A stretch of DNA of 64,000 nucleotides, taken from positions 558,001-622,000 of the forward strand of contig NZ_JACCFI010000001.1 of assembly GCF_013410355.1 (NCBI RefSeq), in the 5' to 3' direction. This document shows, in pieces, positions 9,457 through 17,441 of the stretch. Numbering within the stretch: position 1 is the first letter of the stretch; the number at the start of each line of letters is the position of its first letter. Below the pieces are notes generated by a model, which saw only the letters and a list, made by a program, of their open reading frames with translations, had not been told where the DNA came from and ran no database searches. This DNA is from Agromyces hippuratus (lineage in GTDB: Bacteria; Actinomycetota; Actinomycetes; Actinomycetales; Microbacteriaceae). Both the position numbers and the translations under genes were made by a program.

Positions 9457-10041
9457 TCAGCTCTGGGCGAGGATCGAGTACAGCGCGCGGCGAGCGTCGT
9501 CGAGCACGGTCACGGCCTGCTTCACCTGGTCGGGGGTTCCGCTCCGGCCGAGCTGCGCCGTTGCGGCTGCGAGATCGACGGCCGCCTTCGAGAGCGCGCG
9601 GTGCTGTTCGGTGCCGTTGGACGAAGAGGACTCCCACGGTGCCGGCCGGTCGGCCGCCGCCTCGACCTCGGCACGGCCGAGGTCGGTGAGCGAGTAGGTC
9701 TTGCGACCGCGCAGTTCCTCGGCGACGATGAGCTCCTCATCGGCCAGCAACTGCAGCGTCGGGTAGACCGAGCCGGCGCTCGGCTTCCACATGCCGCCGC
9801 TGCGCTCCTCGATCTCCTGGATGATCTGGTAGCCGTGCATGGGCTGCTCGGCGAGCAGGGCGAGCACCGCCGCGCGCACGTCGCCGCGCGCCATCCGCTT
9901 CACTCCTGGTCGTGGGTCGAAGGTGGAGCGCAACTGCTCCATCGCCTCCCAGATCGCCGCGCCGGGGCTGCCTGCCCCGAAGCTGCGTTCACCGCTGAAA
10001 CCTGCTCCACCGAATCCGCCTGTCGGGCGTTGACCGTTCAT
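9457..10041 (-). CDS. PadR-family transcriptional regulator
   Basis: This 194-residue regulator has a glycine-rich N-terminal tail, then a PadR winged helix beginning at about residue 55 (RGDVRAAVLALLAEQPMHGY) with the family block GSVYPTLQLL, then the short helical dimerisation tail of subfamily 2. The start is ATG 10041, preceded by CGGGAGG; a GTG six codons upstream lacks such a site. A perfect 14-base palindrome, AACGATATATCGTT, lies 33 bases upstream and is the likely operator for autoregulation. The UbiB-type gene follows on the same strand after 50 bases and is a probable co-regulated target. Confidence 0.9.
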   Translation of the reverse strand: MNGQRPTGGFGGAGFSGERSFGAGSPGAAIWEAMEQLRSTFDPRPGVKRMARGDVRAAVLALLAEQPMHGYQIIQEIEERSGGMWKPSAGSVYPTLQLLADEELIVAEELRGRKTYSLTDLGRAEVEAAADRPAPWESSSSNGTEQHRALSKAAVDLAAATAQLGRSGTPDQVKQAVTVLDDARRALYSILAQS

Positions 10042-10074
10042 GATGACCTCCCGGTTCACGACTGAGCGATACTC

Positions 10075-10088
10075 AACGATATATCGTT
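10075..10088. promoter_or_regulatory. palindromic operator candidate for PadR
   Basis: AACGATATATCGTT is a perfect inverted repeat placed in the padR promoter region. PadR proteins commonly bind AT-centred dyads containing ATAT. The site overlaps the stop codon (10087-10089) of the upstream kinase gene, so binding could also affect read-through from that gene. Confidence 0.6.
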
Positions 10089-10656
10089 AGCGCCCCGAAT
10101 GGAAGGGGTACGTCGTGGCGAGCCAGGCCTCGGCCTCGCGTGGATTCCGCAGCCGCACGACCTCGAGGTGCGGGCGCCGGCGCGCGGCGTCGGCGACGAG
10201 TTCGCCCCGGCTGCCATGCGTGTTCCACGCCCAGCGGATGATGTGCTCGGGGTCGCTGAAGATCGTGGTCAACGAGGGCTCGAGGTTGCCGTTCCACAGT
10301 TCCTCGCGCCGCACGCGGCGCCGCACCGTACGGACGACGACCTGCCGCATGACGCGCGCCCGCGAGTAGTCGAGGAAGACCAGCACCTGCGCCCGGTCGG
10401 CGAGCAGTTCACGCGCCGAGTCGTACTGCCACTCGGTCACCCATCCCGGCTGCGACGTGAACGCGTCGACGTCGGCGACGAAGCTCGGACGCGGCGTCCA
10501 ATCGGGTCCGTGGAAGAGCGCGTCGATCTCCTGGAACGGCAATCCGGATGCCGCGGCGATCCGCCGCGCGAGCGTCGACTTGCCCGCCCCGCTGGCCCCG
10601 GCGACGAGGATGCGGCGCGGAGGGGGGTTGTGCGGGTCGGCGGCGGCGTGGGGCAT
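10087..10656 (-). CDS. P-loop nucleotide kinase (FlaR/adenylate-kinase-like)
   Basis: This 189-residue small P-loop kinase has Walker A GASGAGKST at about residues 20-28, then the hydrophobic and acidic block LPFQEIDALFHGPDW typical of the 'topology modulation' FlaR-like group of adenylate-kinase-related proteins. A Walker B-like strand VLVFLDYSR and an Arg-rich lid (VRTVRRRVRREELWNG) follow. The substrate is not known for this group. ATG 10656 lies six bases after the minus-strand box TAGGGT (10663-10668), so it is probably leaderless. It precedes padR on the same strand, with the padR operator overlapping its stop. Confidence 0.8.
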   Translation of the reverse strand: MPHAAADPHNPPPRRILVAGASGAGKSTLARRIAAASGLPFQEIDALFHGPDWTPRPSFVADVDAFTSQPGWVTEWQYDSARELLADRAQVLVFLDYSRARVMRQVVVRTVRRRVRREELWNGNLEPSLTTIFSDPEHIIRWAWNTHGSRGELVADAARRRPHLEVVRLRNPREAEAWLATTYPFHSGR

Positions 10657-10662
10657 CCGATC

Positions 10663-10668
10663 ACCCTA
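10663..10668 (-). promoter_or_regulatory. -10 box TAGGGT, leaderless kinase gene
   Basis: TAGGGT on the minus strand ends six bases before ATG 10656. The spacing equals that of the rnpB promoter in this window, where the transcript start is fixed by RNA structure. Confidence 0.5.
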
Positions 10669-10773
10669 GACCGGGCGCACTCGCGGCGCCGCGGCGGCTC
10701 GGTCGGCCACGTGCTCGACTTCGCGGTGGTCGACTCGGGAATACGGAGACCGAACCATCCGTTCGCATACGTC

Positions 10774-11439
10774 GTGAGTGAACCCATCAAGATCGACATC
10801 TGGTCCGACATCGCGTGCCCGTGGTGCTACATCGGCAAGCGCCACCTCGAGAGCGGCATCGCCTCGCTGGGCGCCGACGCGCCCGAGGTCGACATCACCT
10901 ACCACTCCTTCGAACTCGCTCCCGACACCCCGGTCGACTTCGAGGGCTCCGAGATCGACTTCCTCGCCAAGCACAAGGGCATGCCCGCCGAGCGCGTGCA
11001 GCAGATGCTCGAGCACGTCACGGGCGTCGCGGCCACCGCCGGACTCGACTACGACTTCGACGCACTGCAGCACACCAAGACGCTGAAGGCGCACGAGTTG
11101 CTGCACTTCGCCAAGGAGCAGGGCCTGCAGCTCGAGCTCACCGAGCGCCTCTTGCGCGCCTACTTCACCGAGGGCCGTCACGTCGGACGCATCGACGAGC
11201 TCGTCGAGCTCGGCGTCGAGGCCGGCCTCGATGCCGATGCGGCACGCGAGGCGCTCGAGTCGGGCCGGTACGCCGCCGCCGTGCAGGCCGACATCGCCCA
11301 GGCGCAGGCCTACGGCATCAACGGGGTGCCGTTCTTCGTCATCGAGGGCAAGTACGGCATCTCGGGCGCGCAGCCCGCCGAGGTCTTCGCGCAGGCGCTC
11401 ACGCAGATCGCCGGCGAGCGCGAGGGCGCCGTCGCGTGA
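10774..11439 (+). CDS. FrnE-type DsbA family oxidoreductase
   Basis: This 221-residue thioredoxin-fold protein of the FrnE/2-hydroxychromene-isomerase-like DsbA group has the active-site CPWC motif at about residues 16-19, after the strand KIDIWSDIA. It has the typical large helical insertion (LAPDTPVDFEGSE and following helices) and the cis-Pro loop GINGVPFFVI near the C-terminus. There is no signal peptide, so it is a cytoplasmic disulfide oxidoreductase or isomerase, a group linked to oxidative-stress tolerance. The GTG start at 10774 is the one that places the first beta strand at the N-terminus. Its stop overlaps the GTG start of a 41-codon gene with a Cys-x5-Cys tail. Confidence 0.9.
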   Translation: MSEPIKIDIWSDIACPWCYIGKRHLESGIASLGADAPEVDITYHSFELAPDTPVDFEGSEIDFLAKHKGMPAERVQQMLEHVTGVAATAGLDYDFDALQHTKTLKAHELLHFAKEQGLQLELTERLLRAYFTEGRHVGRIDELVELGVEAGLDADAAREALESGRYAAAVQADIAQAQAYGINGVPFFVIEGKYGISGAQPAEVFAQALTQIAGEREGAVA

Positions 11440-11561
11440 GCGAGGTCGACACCGCGACGACGACGGATGCCGCGGCGCCCGCGCCCTTCGCGATGATCAC
11501 GGGCGACCCGTCGGCCATGGTCTGCGAGGGCGACGTCTGCTTCATCCCCCCTGCTGGTTGA
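11436..11561 (+). CDS. 41-residue Cys-x5-Cys mini-protein coupled to the FrnE gene
   Basis: This small open frame starts with GTG at 11436 inside the stop of the oxidoreductase gene (GTGA) and encodes 41 residues. The N-terminal half is low-complexity Thr/Ala/Pro; the C-terminal half ends in MVCEGDVCFIPPAG with two cysteines five residues apart. Codon use is GC-rich at the third position like its neighbours, and the coupling argues that it is translated. The last four codons and the TGA stop come from a dispersed inverted repeat that begins at 11551, so the natural C-terminus may have been altered. Function unknown; a thiol substrate or partner of the oxidoreductase is a guess. Confidence 0.55.
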   Translation: MSEVDTATTTDAAAPAPFAMITGDPSAMVCEGDVCFIPPAG

Positions 11562-11600
11562 GCCTGTCGAAACCCCGGTCTCGACAGGCTCGACCCGCAG
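11551..11600. repeat. REP-like inverted repeat (copy 1)
   Basis: Two 24-base arms (11551-11574 and 11577-11600) pair with three mismatches around a 2-base centre; the core is GAGCCTGTCGA / TCGACAGGCTC. The sequence type, ending in GGTTGAGCC and GGCTCGACC, is a well-known dispersed palindrome in Microbacteriaceae. It lies between the convergent 3' ends of the mini-protein gene and the YbaK gene, so it may act as a bidirectional terminator. A degenerate second copy occurs at about 61693. Confidence 0.75.
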
Positions 11601-11628
11601 GTGCGGGCTCGCCTCGTGCGGGCTCGCG

Positions 11629-12105
11629 CTACTCGGGGTCGGAGATGTCGGCCACGGTCGCGCCGAACGCGTCGATGAGCCGATCGGCATCGACGAAGAG
11701 GCTGCGGCCGTGCTCGCCGGCCCCCATCGAGACGCGCCGCCCCGCGATCGAGACGTCTGCCACGACGGGCCACGCGGTGGTCGAGCCGAGCGGCGTGATG
11801 GTGCCGCGCTCGTAGCCCGTCGCGGCGAGCGCGCGCGACGCGTCGGGCAATTGCAGCTTGTTCACCCCGACGACCGCGCGCAGCTTCGGCCATGAGATCT
11901 TGCGGCCGCCGGGCACGAGGGCGAAGACGAAGGTGTCGTCGCTGCGTTTGACGACGAGCGACTTGACGATGTCGGCGGGCGTGATGCCCATGAGCTCGGC
12001 GGCCTCCTCGAGGCTGTTCGCCGCCGGTCGCTCGATGATCTCGACCTCGAGGCCGCGTGCAGCGGCATCCGCTCGCACCCGATCCGCACCCGTGAGCTCC
12101 GACAT
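11629..12105 (-). CDS. YbaK/EbsC-type aminoacyl-tRNA deacylase
   Basis: This 158-residue protein of the YbaK/ProXp editing family hydrolyses mischarged aminoacyl-tRNA, classically Cys-tRNA-Pro. The family blocks are visible: the N-terminal helix followed by NSLEEAAELMGITPADIVKSL, the substrate-pocket strand KRSDDTFVFALVPGGRKI, and the C-terminal GERG-like loop (GYERGTITPLG). Length is typical of stand-alone members. The start ATG 12105 is preceded by GGGGAGGACGAC. It is convergent with the FrnE operon, with a REP-like repeat between the two 3' ends. The amino-acid specificity cannot be deduced. Confidence 0.9.
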   Translation of the reverse strand: MSELTGADRVRADAAARGLEVEIIERPAANSLEEAAELMGITPADIVKSLVVKRSDDTFVFALVPGGRKISWPKLRAVVGVNKLQLPDASRALAATGYERGTITPLGSTTAWPVVADVSIAGRRVSMGAGEHGRSLFVDADRLIDAFGATVADISDPE

Positions 12106-12189
12106 GTCGTCCTCCCCGATTCCGTTTCCTCGAATCCTAGGCGCGCACCGCGTGTGCCAGACTGAGCGTCACTCGAACAGGGGGCAGTC

Positions 12190-12759
12190 TTGGATTCGAT
12201 CGTTCCGCGCGCTCTCGCGCTCGTCGTCATCGCCGGCGCACTCGTCATGTCGGGGTGCTCGATCGCATCCGGCGACGCGGCCGAGACGTCGCCCCGCCCG
12301 ACGGAGACCGCGGTGCCGACGCCCGACGAGGGCGACGAGTACGCCGATGCGTTCGCCGAACGCGATGCATTCATCGCGGCGCAGCAGTTGCCGTTGGACG
12401 GTTCGCTGCTGGTCGCGACGACCGACGCCCAGAAGGAGTTCATCGCCGAGCAGCGGGCCTACATCGAGCAGCAGGGCGGCACGTGGTCGCCGGAACTCGA
12501 GAGCACGGCACTGGCGCTGGCCGCCGATGCCTGCGAGACGGCGATCCTGAACCAGCACGAGGTGGAACTCATGACGCTGGAGACGCACGTGGCCACGTCG
12601 CCGCTCTTCGCACAGCTCATCGCGGACGACCTCGCCGAAGACGAGCGGAGGGCCGCCGAGCGCAACGTCGCGAGCGTGATGGTCTTCGGCACCGGGTACC
12701 TCTGCCCCGACGACGCCGAGCAGTGGGAGGCCGCGTTCACCGCCGCGTACCCGGGCTGA
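12190..12759 (+). CDS. putative lipoprotein, DUF732-like
   Basis: This 189-residue exported lipoprotein has a short signal peptide (IVPRALALVVIAGALVMSGC) whose lipobox MSGC gives a lipidated cysteine at residue 23. A Thr/Pro-rich linker is followed by a helical domain of about 110 residues with two cysteines, in ADACETA and GYLCPDD. That spacing and the C-terminal YLCP resemble the DUF732 domain of actinobacterial exported proteins, where the two cysteines form a disulfide; this is suggestive only. The start is TTG 12190, with AGGGGG just upstream. Function unknown. Confidence 0.75.
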   Translation: MDSIVPRALALVVIAGALVMSGCSIASGDAAETSPRPTETAVPTPDEGDEYADAFAERDAFIAAQQLPLDGSLLVATTDAQKEFIAEQRAYIEQQGGTWSPELESTALALAADACETAILNQHEVELMTLETHVATSPLFAQLIADDLAEDERRAAERNVASVMVFGTGYLCPDDAEQWEAAFTAAYPG

Positions 12760-12890
12760 CGCGCGCGCGTCGGGCTCCGCGCGCCTCGATGGGCGGCTGC
12801 GCGCTCGTCCGACAGTTCCTCCACAGGACGGCGTCTTCGCCCGTCTCCGGCGCGCAGCGGAGCCGAGGCCTGATGGTCGCAGAATTCTGG

Positions 12891-12896
12891 GAGAAT
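12891..12896 (+). promoter_or_regulatory. -10 box of dusB (GAGAAT, leaderless)
   Basis: CTGGGAGAAT is followed by five bases and the GTG start of dusB, the same arrangement as at recO. It fixes the start at GTG 12902 rather than an internal codon. Confidence 0.5.
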
Positions 12897-12901
12897 CGAC
12901 G

Positions 12902-14062
12902 GTGATGTCTTCAACCACCACGCTTCCAACGGGCCCGCTCACGATCGGCGGGCTCGAGCTCGACGTGCCCGTCGTGCTCGCCCCCATGGCCGGCATCACG
13001 AACACGGCCTTCCGTCGCCTCTGCCGCGAATTCGGCGCCGGCCTCTACGTCAGCGAGATGATCACCTCGCGCGCCCTCGTCGAGCGCACGCCCGAGTCGA
13101 TGCGCCTCATCACGCATCACGAGTCCGAGACGCCGCGCTCCATCCAGCTCTACGGGGTCGACCCCAAGACCGTCTCCGAGGCGGTCACCATGCTCGTCGC
13201 CGAAGACCGGGCCGACCACATCGACCTGAACTTCGGATGCCCCGTGCCGAAGGTCACCCGCAAGGGCGGCGGCGCCGCGCTTCCGTGGAAGAGCGGGCTC
13301 TTCCGCGACATCGTCGAGGGCGCCGTGCGCGCGGCCGGCGACATCCCGCTCACCATCAAGATGCGCAAGGGCATCGACGCCGACCACCTCACCTACCTCG
13401 AGGCCGGGCGCATCGCCGAGGGTGCGGGCGTCGCCGCGGTCGCGCTGCACGCGCGCACCGCCTCCGAGTTCTACTCGGGTCAGGCCGACTGGTCGGCAAT
13501 CGGGCGGCTCAAAGAGACGGTCACGAGCGTGCCGGTGCTCGGCAACGGCGACATCTGGTCGGCCGACGACGCGCTGCGCATGGTCGCCGAGACCGGCTGC
13601 GACGGCGTCGTCGTCGGGCGCGGATGCCTCGGCCGCCCGTGGCTCTTCGGCGACCTCGCCGCAGCCTTCCGCGGCGAGTCGCAGAGCTTCCACCCGTCGC
13701 TCGGGCAGGTGGCGCAGACCTTCCGCCGGCACGCCGAGCTCCTCACGGAGTTCTTCGACAGCGAAGAGCGCGGGTGCCGCGACATCCGCAAGCACGTCGC
13801 CTGGTACTTCAAGGGCTACCCCGTGGGCGGCGACCTGCGCGCGCGCCTCGCGACCGTCGAGTCGCTCGAGCAGCTCGACGAGCTGCTCGGCACGCTCGAC
13901 TGGTCGATGCCCTACCCGGGCGAGGGCGCAGAGGGGCCGCGCGGCCGGGCCGGCACGCCGAAGAAGCCGGCGCTGCCCGACGGCTGGCTCGACTCGCAAG
14001 AGCTGGCGGGCCACGACCGCGTGACCCTCGTCGACGCCGAACTCGACACGAGCGGCGGCTGA
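12902..14062 (+). CDS. dusB: tRNA-dihydrouridine synthase, DusB type
   Basis: This 386-residue flavoenzyme reduces uridines in the tRNA D-loop using FMN and NADPH. It has the TIM-barrel start VVLAPMAGITNTAFR, the active-site block NFGCPVPKVTRKGGG with the catalytic Cys113, KMRKG and HART for tRNA and FMN contacts, and NGDI with GRGCLGRPW at the phosphate-binding end, followed by the helical Dus domain. The C-terminus (about the last 40 residues) is a Gly/Pro/Lys-rich tail. The GTG start at 12902 follows GAGAAT by five bases; an ATG one codon on is equivalent. dgt begins two bases after the stop, so they are co-transcribed, with dnaG just beyond. Confidence 0.95.
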   Translation: MMSSTTTLPTGPLTIGGLELDVPVVLAPMAGITNTAFRRLCREFGAGLYVSEMITSRALVERTPESMRLITHHESETPRSIQLYGVDPKTVSEAVTMLVAEDRADHIDLNFGCPVPKVTRKGGGAALPWKSGLFRDIVEGAVRAAGDIPLTIKMRKGIDADHLTYLEAGRIAEGAGVAAVALHARTASEFYSGQADWSAIGRLKETVTSVPVLGNGDIWSADDALRMVAETGCDGVVVGRGCLGRPWLFGDLAAAFRGESQSFHPSLGQVAQTFRRHAELLTEFFDSEERGCRDIRKHVAWYFKGYPVGGDLRARLATVESLEQLDELLGTLDWSMPYPGEGAEGPRGRAGTPKKPALPDGWLDSQELAGHDRVTLVDAELDTSGG

Positions 14063-14064
14063 TC

Positions 14065-15321
14065 GTGCGCGAACCTCTCTTCGGCGGCTACGAGGCCGCC
14101 GACACCGAACGCTGGCTCCCCGAAGAGCACTCCTCTCGGCGCAGCGACTTCGCGCGCGACCGAGCTCGGCTGCTGCATTCGAGCGCGCTGCGCAGACTCG
14201 CGGCGAAGACGCAGGTGCTGAGCCCCACCGCCGGACTCGACTTCGCCCGCAACCGGCTCACGCACTCGCTCGAGGTCGCGCAGGTCGGTCGTGAACTCGC
14301 CTCGAGCCTCGGGCTCGACCCCGACGTCGTCGACACCGCGTGCCTGGCGCACGACCTCGGGCACCCGCCCTTCGGCCACAACGGCGAGAAGGCGCTCAAC
14401 ACCTGGGCGGCCGACATCGGCGGCTTCGAGGGCAACGCGCAGACGCTGCGGCTGCTCACGCGGCTGGAGCCCAAGGTCTTCGGACCCGACGGCCGCAGCT
14501 ACGGCCTGAACCTCACCCGCGCGAGCCTCGATGCGAGCTGCAAGTACCCGTGGCCCGAGGCGACGAGCGTCGCCGACCCATCCGGCCGCGCCAAGTTCGG
14601 CTTCTACCAGGGCGACACCGAGGTGTTCCGCTGGCTCCGCGCCGGTGCCCCCGATCGTCGTCTCTGCATCGAGGCGCAGGTCATGGACCTCAGCGATGAC
14701 ATCGCCTACTCCGTGCACGACTTCGAAGACGCGATCGTCAACGGTTACATCGACGTCGCAGCGCTCGGCGCGCGCGTCGATCACGAGAGCCTCGTCACCT
14801 CGATGTACGAGTGGGTCGGCGGCTCGATCACCCACGACGAGCTCATCGCCGCGTTCGACCGCCTCGACTCCCTCGACGGCTGGCTCGACACGTGGAACGG
14901 CAGTCGCTTCGACCAGGGCCGCCTGAAGAACCTCACGAGCCAGCTCATCGGCCGGTTCGCGCACGCCGCGACCACGGCGACCCGATCGGCGTTCCCGCTC
15001 GCGAGCCTCATCCGCTTCGACGCCGACGTCATCGTGCCCCGCGAGATCCAGGCCGAGATCGCCGTGCTGAAGGGCATCGTCGCGGCGTACGTCATGTCGA
15101 AGAACACGCGCCAGCCGATCTACCACCAGCAGCGCGAGGTGCTCACGTCGCTCGCCGACGTGCTGCTCGCGGGCGGCGAGCAGCACCTCGACGCCGGCTT
15201 CGCCGAAGACTGGCGCGCGGCCGGCGATGACACGGCTCGCAAGCGGGTCGTCGTCGACCAGGTCGCGAGCCTCACCGACCAGTCGGCGCTCGCCTGGTAC
15301 GAGCGACTCGTGCAGCAGTGA
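14065..15321 (+). CDS. dgt: deoxyguanosinetriphosphate triphosphohydrolase-like protein
   Basis: This 418-residue HD-superfamily enzyme cleaves dNTPs to deoxynucleosides and triphosphate, adjusting nucleotide pools. The metal-binding residues are visible as His67 (NRLTHSLEV), His96-Asp97 (AHDLGHPPFGHNGE) and a later Asp in MDLSDDIAYSVHD. The N-terminal block RRLAAKTQV and C-terminal QQREVL are typical of the actinobacterial group annotated as dGTPase-like. GTG 14065 starts two bases after dusB. It lies directly upstream of dnaG, the classical dusB-dgt-dnaG order, which ties nucleotide-pool control to replication priming. Confidence 0.94.
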   Translation: MREPLFGGYEAADTERWLPEEHSSRRSDFARDRARLLHSSALRRLAAKTQVLSPTAGLDFARNRLTHSLEVAQVGRELASSLGLDPDVVDTACLAHDLGHPPFGHNGEKALNTWAADIGGFEGNAQTLRLLTRLEPKVFGPDGRSYGLNLTRASLDASCKYPWPEATSVADPSGRAKFGFYQGDTEVFRWLRAGAPDRRLCIEAQVMDLSDDIAYSVHDFEDAIVNGYIDVAALGARVDHESLVTSMYEWVGGSITHDELIAAFDRLDSLDGWLDTWNGSRFDQGRLKNLTSQLIGRFAHAATTATRSAFPLASLIRFDADVIVPREIQAEIAVLKGIVAAYVMSKNTRQPIYHQQREVLTSLADVLLAGGEQHLDAGFAEDWRAAGDDTARKRVVVDQVASLTDQSALAWYERLVQQ

Positions 15322-15363
15322 CGACGCGAGCCGGCCTCCGGCGCTCGGCTGCGTTCGGCGAAC

Positions 15364-15369
15364 TAGGAT
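15364..15369 (+). promoter_or_regulatory. -10 box TAGGAT before dnaG
   Basis: TAGGAT ends seven bases before ATG 15377, so dnaG can be transcribed from its own promoter as a leaderless mRNA in addition to read-through from dgt. Confidence 0.5.
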
Positions 15370-15376
15370 GAGAGCC

Positions 15377-17251
15377 ATGGCGGGCCGAATTCGACAGAGC
15401 GATGTCGATGAGGTGAAGGCCCGCACGAACATCGCCGACATCGTGGGCGAGCACGTCAGCCTGAAGTCCGCCGGCGTCGGTTCGATGAAGGGCCTCTGCC
15501 CCTTCCACGACGAGCGCAGCCCGAGCTTCCACGTGCGGCCGGGGCTCGGCTACTACCACTGCTTCGGCTGCGGCGAGTCGGGCGACGTCTACTCGTTCCT
15601 GCAGCGCATGGACCACGTCTCGTTCACCGAGGCGGTCGAGCGGCTCGCGGGTCGCATCGGCTTCGAGCTGCACTACGAAGACGGCGGGCAGGCCTCCGAC
15701 CACGGCAACCGTGCCCGGCTGCTCGCCGCGAACCAGGCGGCCGCCGAGTTCTTCGTCGAGCGCCTCAGCGCGCCCGATGCCGAGGTCGGCCGACGGTTCC
15801 TCGGCGAGCGCGGCTTCGACGCCGAGGCGGCCCGGCGTTTCGGGGTCGGCTTCGCGCCCAAGAGCTGGGACGCCCTGACCGACCACCTCAAGGGTCGCGG
15901 CTTCACGACCGAGGAGCTCTCGGCCTCCGGCCTCGTCTCCCAGGGCGACCGCGGCGTCTACGACCGCTTCCGCGGCCGGCTCGTGTGGCCGATCCGCGAC
16001 GTCACCGGCCAGACCGTCGGCTTCGGCGCACGGCGTCTGCTCGACGACGACAAGGGCCCCAAGTACCTGAACACCCCCGAGACCGCGATCTACCACAAGT
16101 CGCAGGTGCTCTACGGGCTCGACCTCGCCAAACGCGACATCTCGAAGACCCACCGCGTCGTGGTCGTCGAGGGGTACACCGACGTCATGGCGTGCCACCT
16201 CGCCGGCATCACGACGGCGATCGCGACGTGCGGCACCTCGTTCGGCGTCGACCACATCAAGGTGCTGCGCCGCGTGCTCGGCGACGCCTCGGGCGTCGGC
16301 GAGGTCGTCTTCACGTTCGACGGCGACGCGGCCGGCCAGCAGGCTGCGATCCGCGCGTTCGGCGAAGAGCAGCGCTTCGCCGCCCAGACCTTCGTGGCCG
16401 TCGCCCCCGACGGGCTCGACCCGTGCGACCTGCGCCTGGCCCGCGGCGACGCAGCCGTGCGCACCCTCATCGAGTCGCGCACGCCGATGTTCGAGTTCGT
16501 CATCAAGCACACGCTCGCCCGCTACGACCTCGAGACGGTCGAGGGCCGGGTGGCCGCGCTCCGGGCGGCGGCACCCGTCGTCGCCGACATCCGCGACCCC
16601 GCGCTGCGACCCGGATACACGAGAGAGCTCGCCCGCATGCTCGGCGTCGAGCTCGGCGAGGTCACGCGGGCGGTGCGATCGGCGGCGAGCCGGCCGAAGT
16701 CGGGGGAGTCGGGCGGCGGCCAGGCCGCGGCATCCGGAACCGCCGGCGCCGGCGAGGCGACGGATGTCCCCGAGCGACCGTTCTCGATCACGCAGCTGCC
16801 GAGCGACCCGGCGACCCGCCTCGAACGCGACGCATTGCAGGCGATGGTGCAGCATCCCGACACCGTCGGAGCCGACCTGCTCCGGCACGCGATCGACTGC
16901 CGGTTCGGCAATCCCTCGCTCGCGGTGATCCGCGACGGCATCGCCTCGGTGCTCGCCTCACCCGACCCCCAGGTGCGCGTCGACCGCGTCATCACAGAGG
17001 TGCCCGCACCGTTCGCGAGCCTCGTGCAGCAGCTCGCGGTCGCACCGATGCCGCATCGCAACGAGGCCGAGCTCACCGTCTACGTGCAGGGCATCGTGAG
17101 TGCGCTCGTCGATCGCGAACTGCTGCGTCAGAAGTCCGAGCTGCTCGGGCGCCTGCAGCGCACCGACCGCACCGATGTCGCCGCGTACGCGGCACTGCAA
17201 CGCGCCCTCGTCGAGATCGAGACCGAGCGCCGTGCGCTCAGGGCCGACTGA
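15377..17251 (+). CDS. dnaG: DNA primase
   Basis: DnaG makes the RNA primers for chromosome replication with the DnaB helicase. The 624-residue protein has the N-terminal CHC2 zinc finger (Cys41, His44, Cys62, Cys65), then the N-terminal catalytic subdomain, then the TOPRIM domain with Glu265 in EGYTDV and Asp315/Asp317 in DGDAAG, then a C-terminal helical region for helicase interaction. A Gly/Ala-rich linker at about 435-465 separates the last part. The start ATG 15377 gives MAGRIRQSDVDEVK, the usual primase opening, and sits seven bases after TAGGAT; an in-frame ATG three codons upstream would lie within the -10 box. Confidence 0.97.
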   Translation: MAGRIRQSDVDEVKARTNIADIVGEHVSLKSAGVGSMKGLCPFHDERSPSFHVRPGLGYYHCFGCGESGDVYSFLQRMDHVSFTEAVERLAGRIGFELHYEDGGQASDHGNRARLLAANQAAAEFFVERLSAPDAEVGRRFLGERGFDAEAARRFGVGFAPKSWDALTDHLKGRGFTTEELSASGLVSQGDRGVYDRFRGRLVWPIRDVTGQTVGFGARRLLDDDKGPKYLNTPETAIYHKSQVLYGLDLAKRDISKTHRVVVVEGYTDVMACHLAGITTAIATCGTSFGVDHIKVLRRVLGDASGVGEVVFTFDGDAAGQQAAIRAFGEEQRFAAQTFVAVAPDGLDPCDLRLARGDAAVRTLIESRTPMFEFVIKHTLARYDLETVEGRVAALRAAAPVVADIRDPALRPGYTRELARMLGVELGEVTRAVRSAASRPKSGESGGGQAAASGTAGAGEATDVPERPFSITQLPSDPATRLERDALQAMVQHPDTVGADLLRHAIDCRFGNPSLAVIRDGIASVLASPDPQVRVDRVITEVPAPFASLVQQLAVAPMPHRNEAELTVYVQGIVSALVDRELLRQKSELLGRLQRTDRTDVAAYAALQRALVEIETERRALRAD

Positions 17252-17441
17252 GGGCCATCCCCACGAAGGTGCCCGTCGACGCGCATCCATTGCGTCCAAT
17301 GTTGCAGATCGGTAAACATTCGGCCGTGGAGCCGCCGCTCCAAGCACCATTCCGAGGCCGTGTGCTACGTCTTGGGGATACGAAAACGCGTCTGCGCGCA
17401 GCGCAGCGCGATTGAGTCCTGACAGGAAGAGGTAGACGGAT
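17252..17441 (+). promoter_or_regulatory. promoter region of the peptide ABC transporter operon
   Basis: This 190-base gap between dnaG and the transporter operon holds a ribosome binding site (GGAAGAGG, 17426-17433) for the first gene. A candidate extended -10, TGCTACGTC, lies near 17361. No clear operator is recognised. The stretch is somewhat AT-richer than the surrounding coding DNA, which fits a regulated promoter. Confidence 0.4.
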
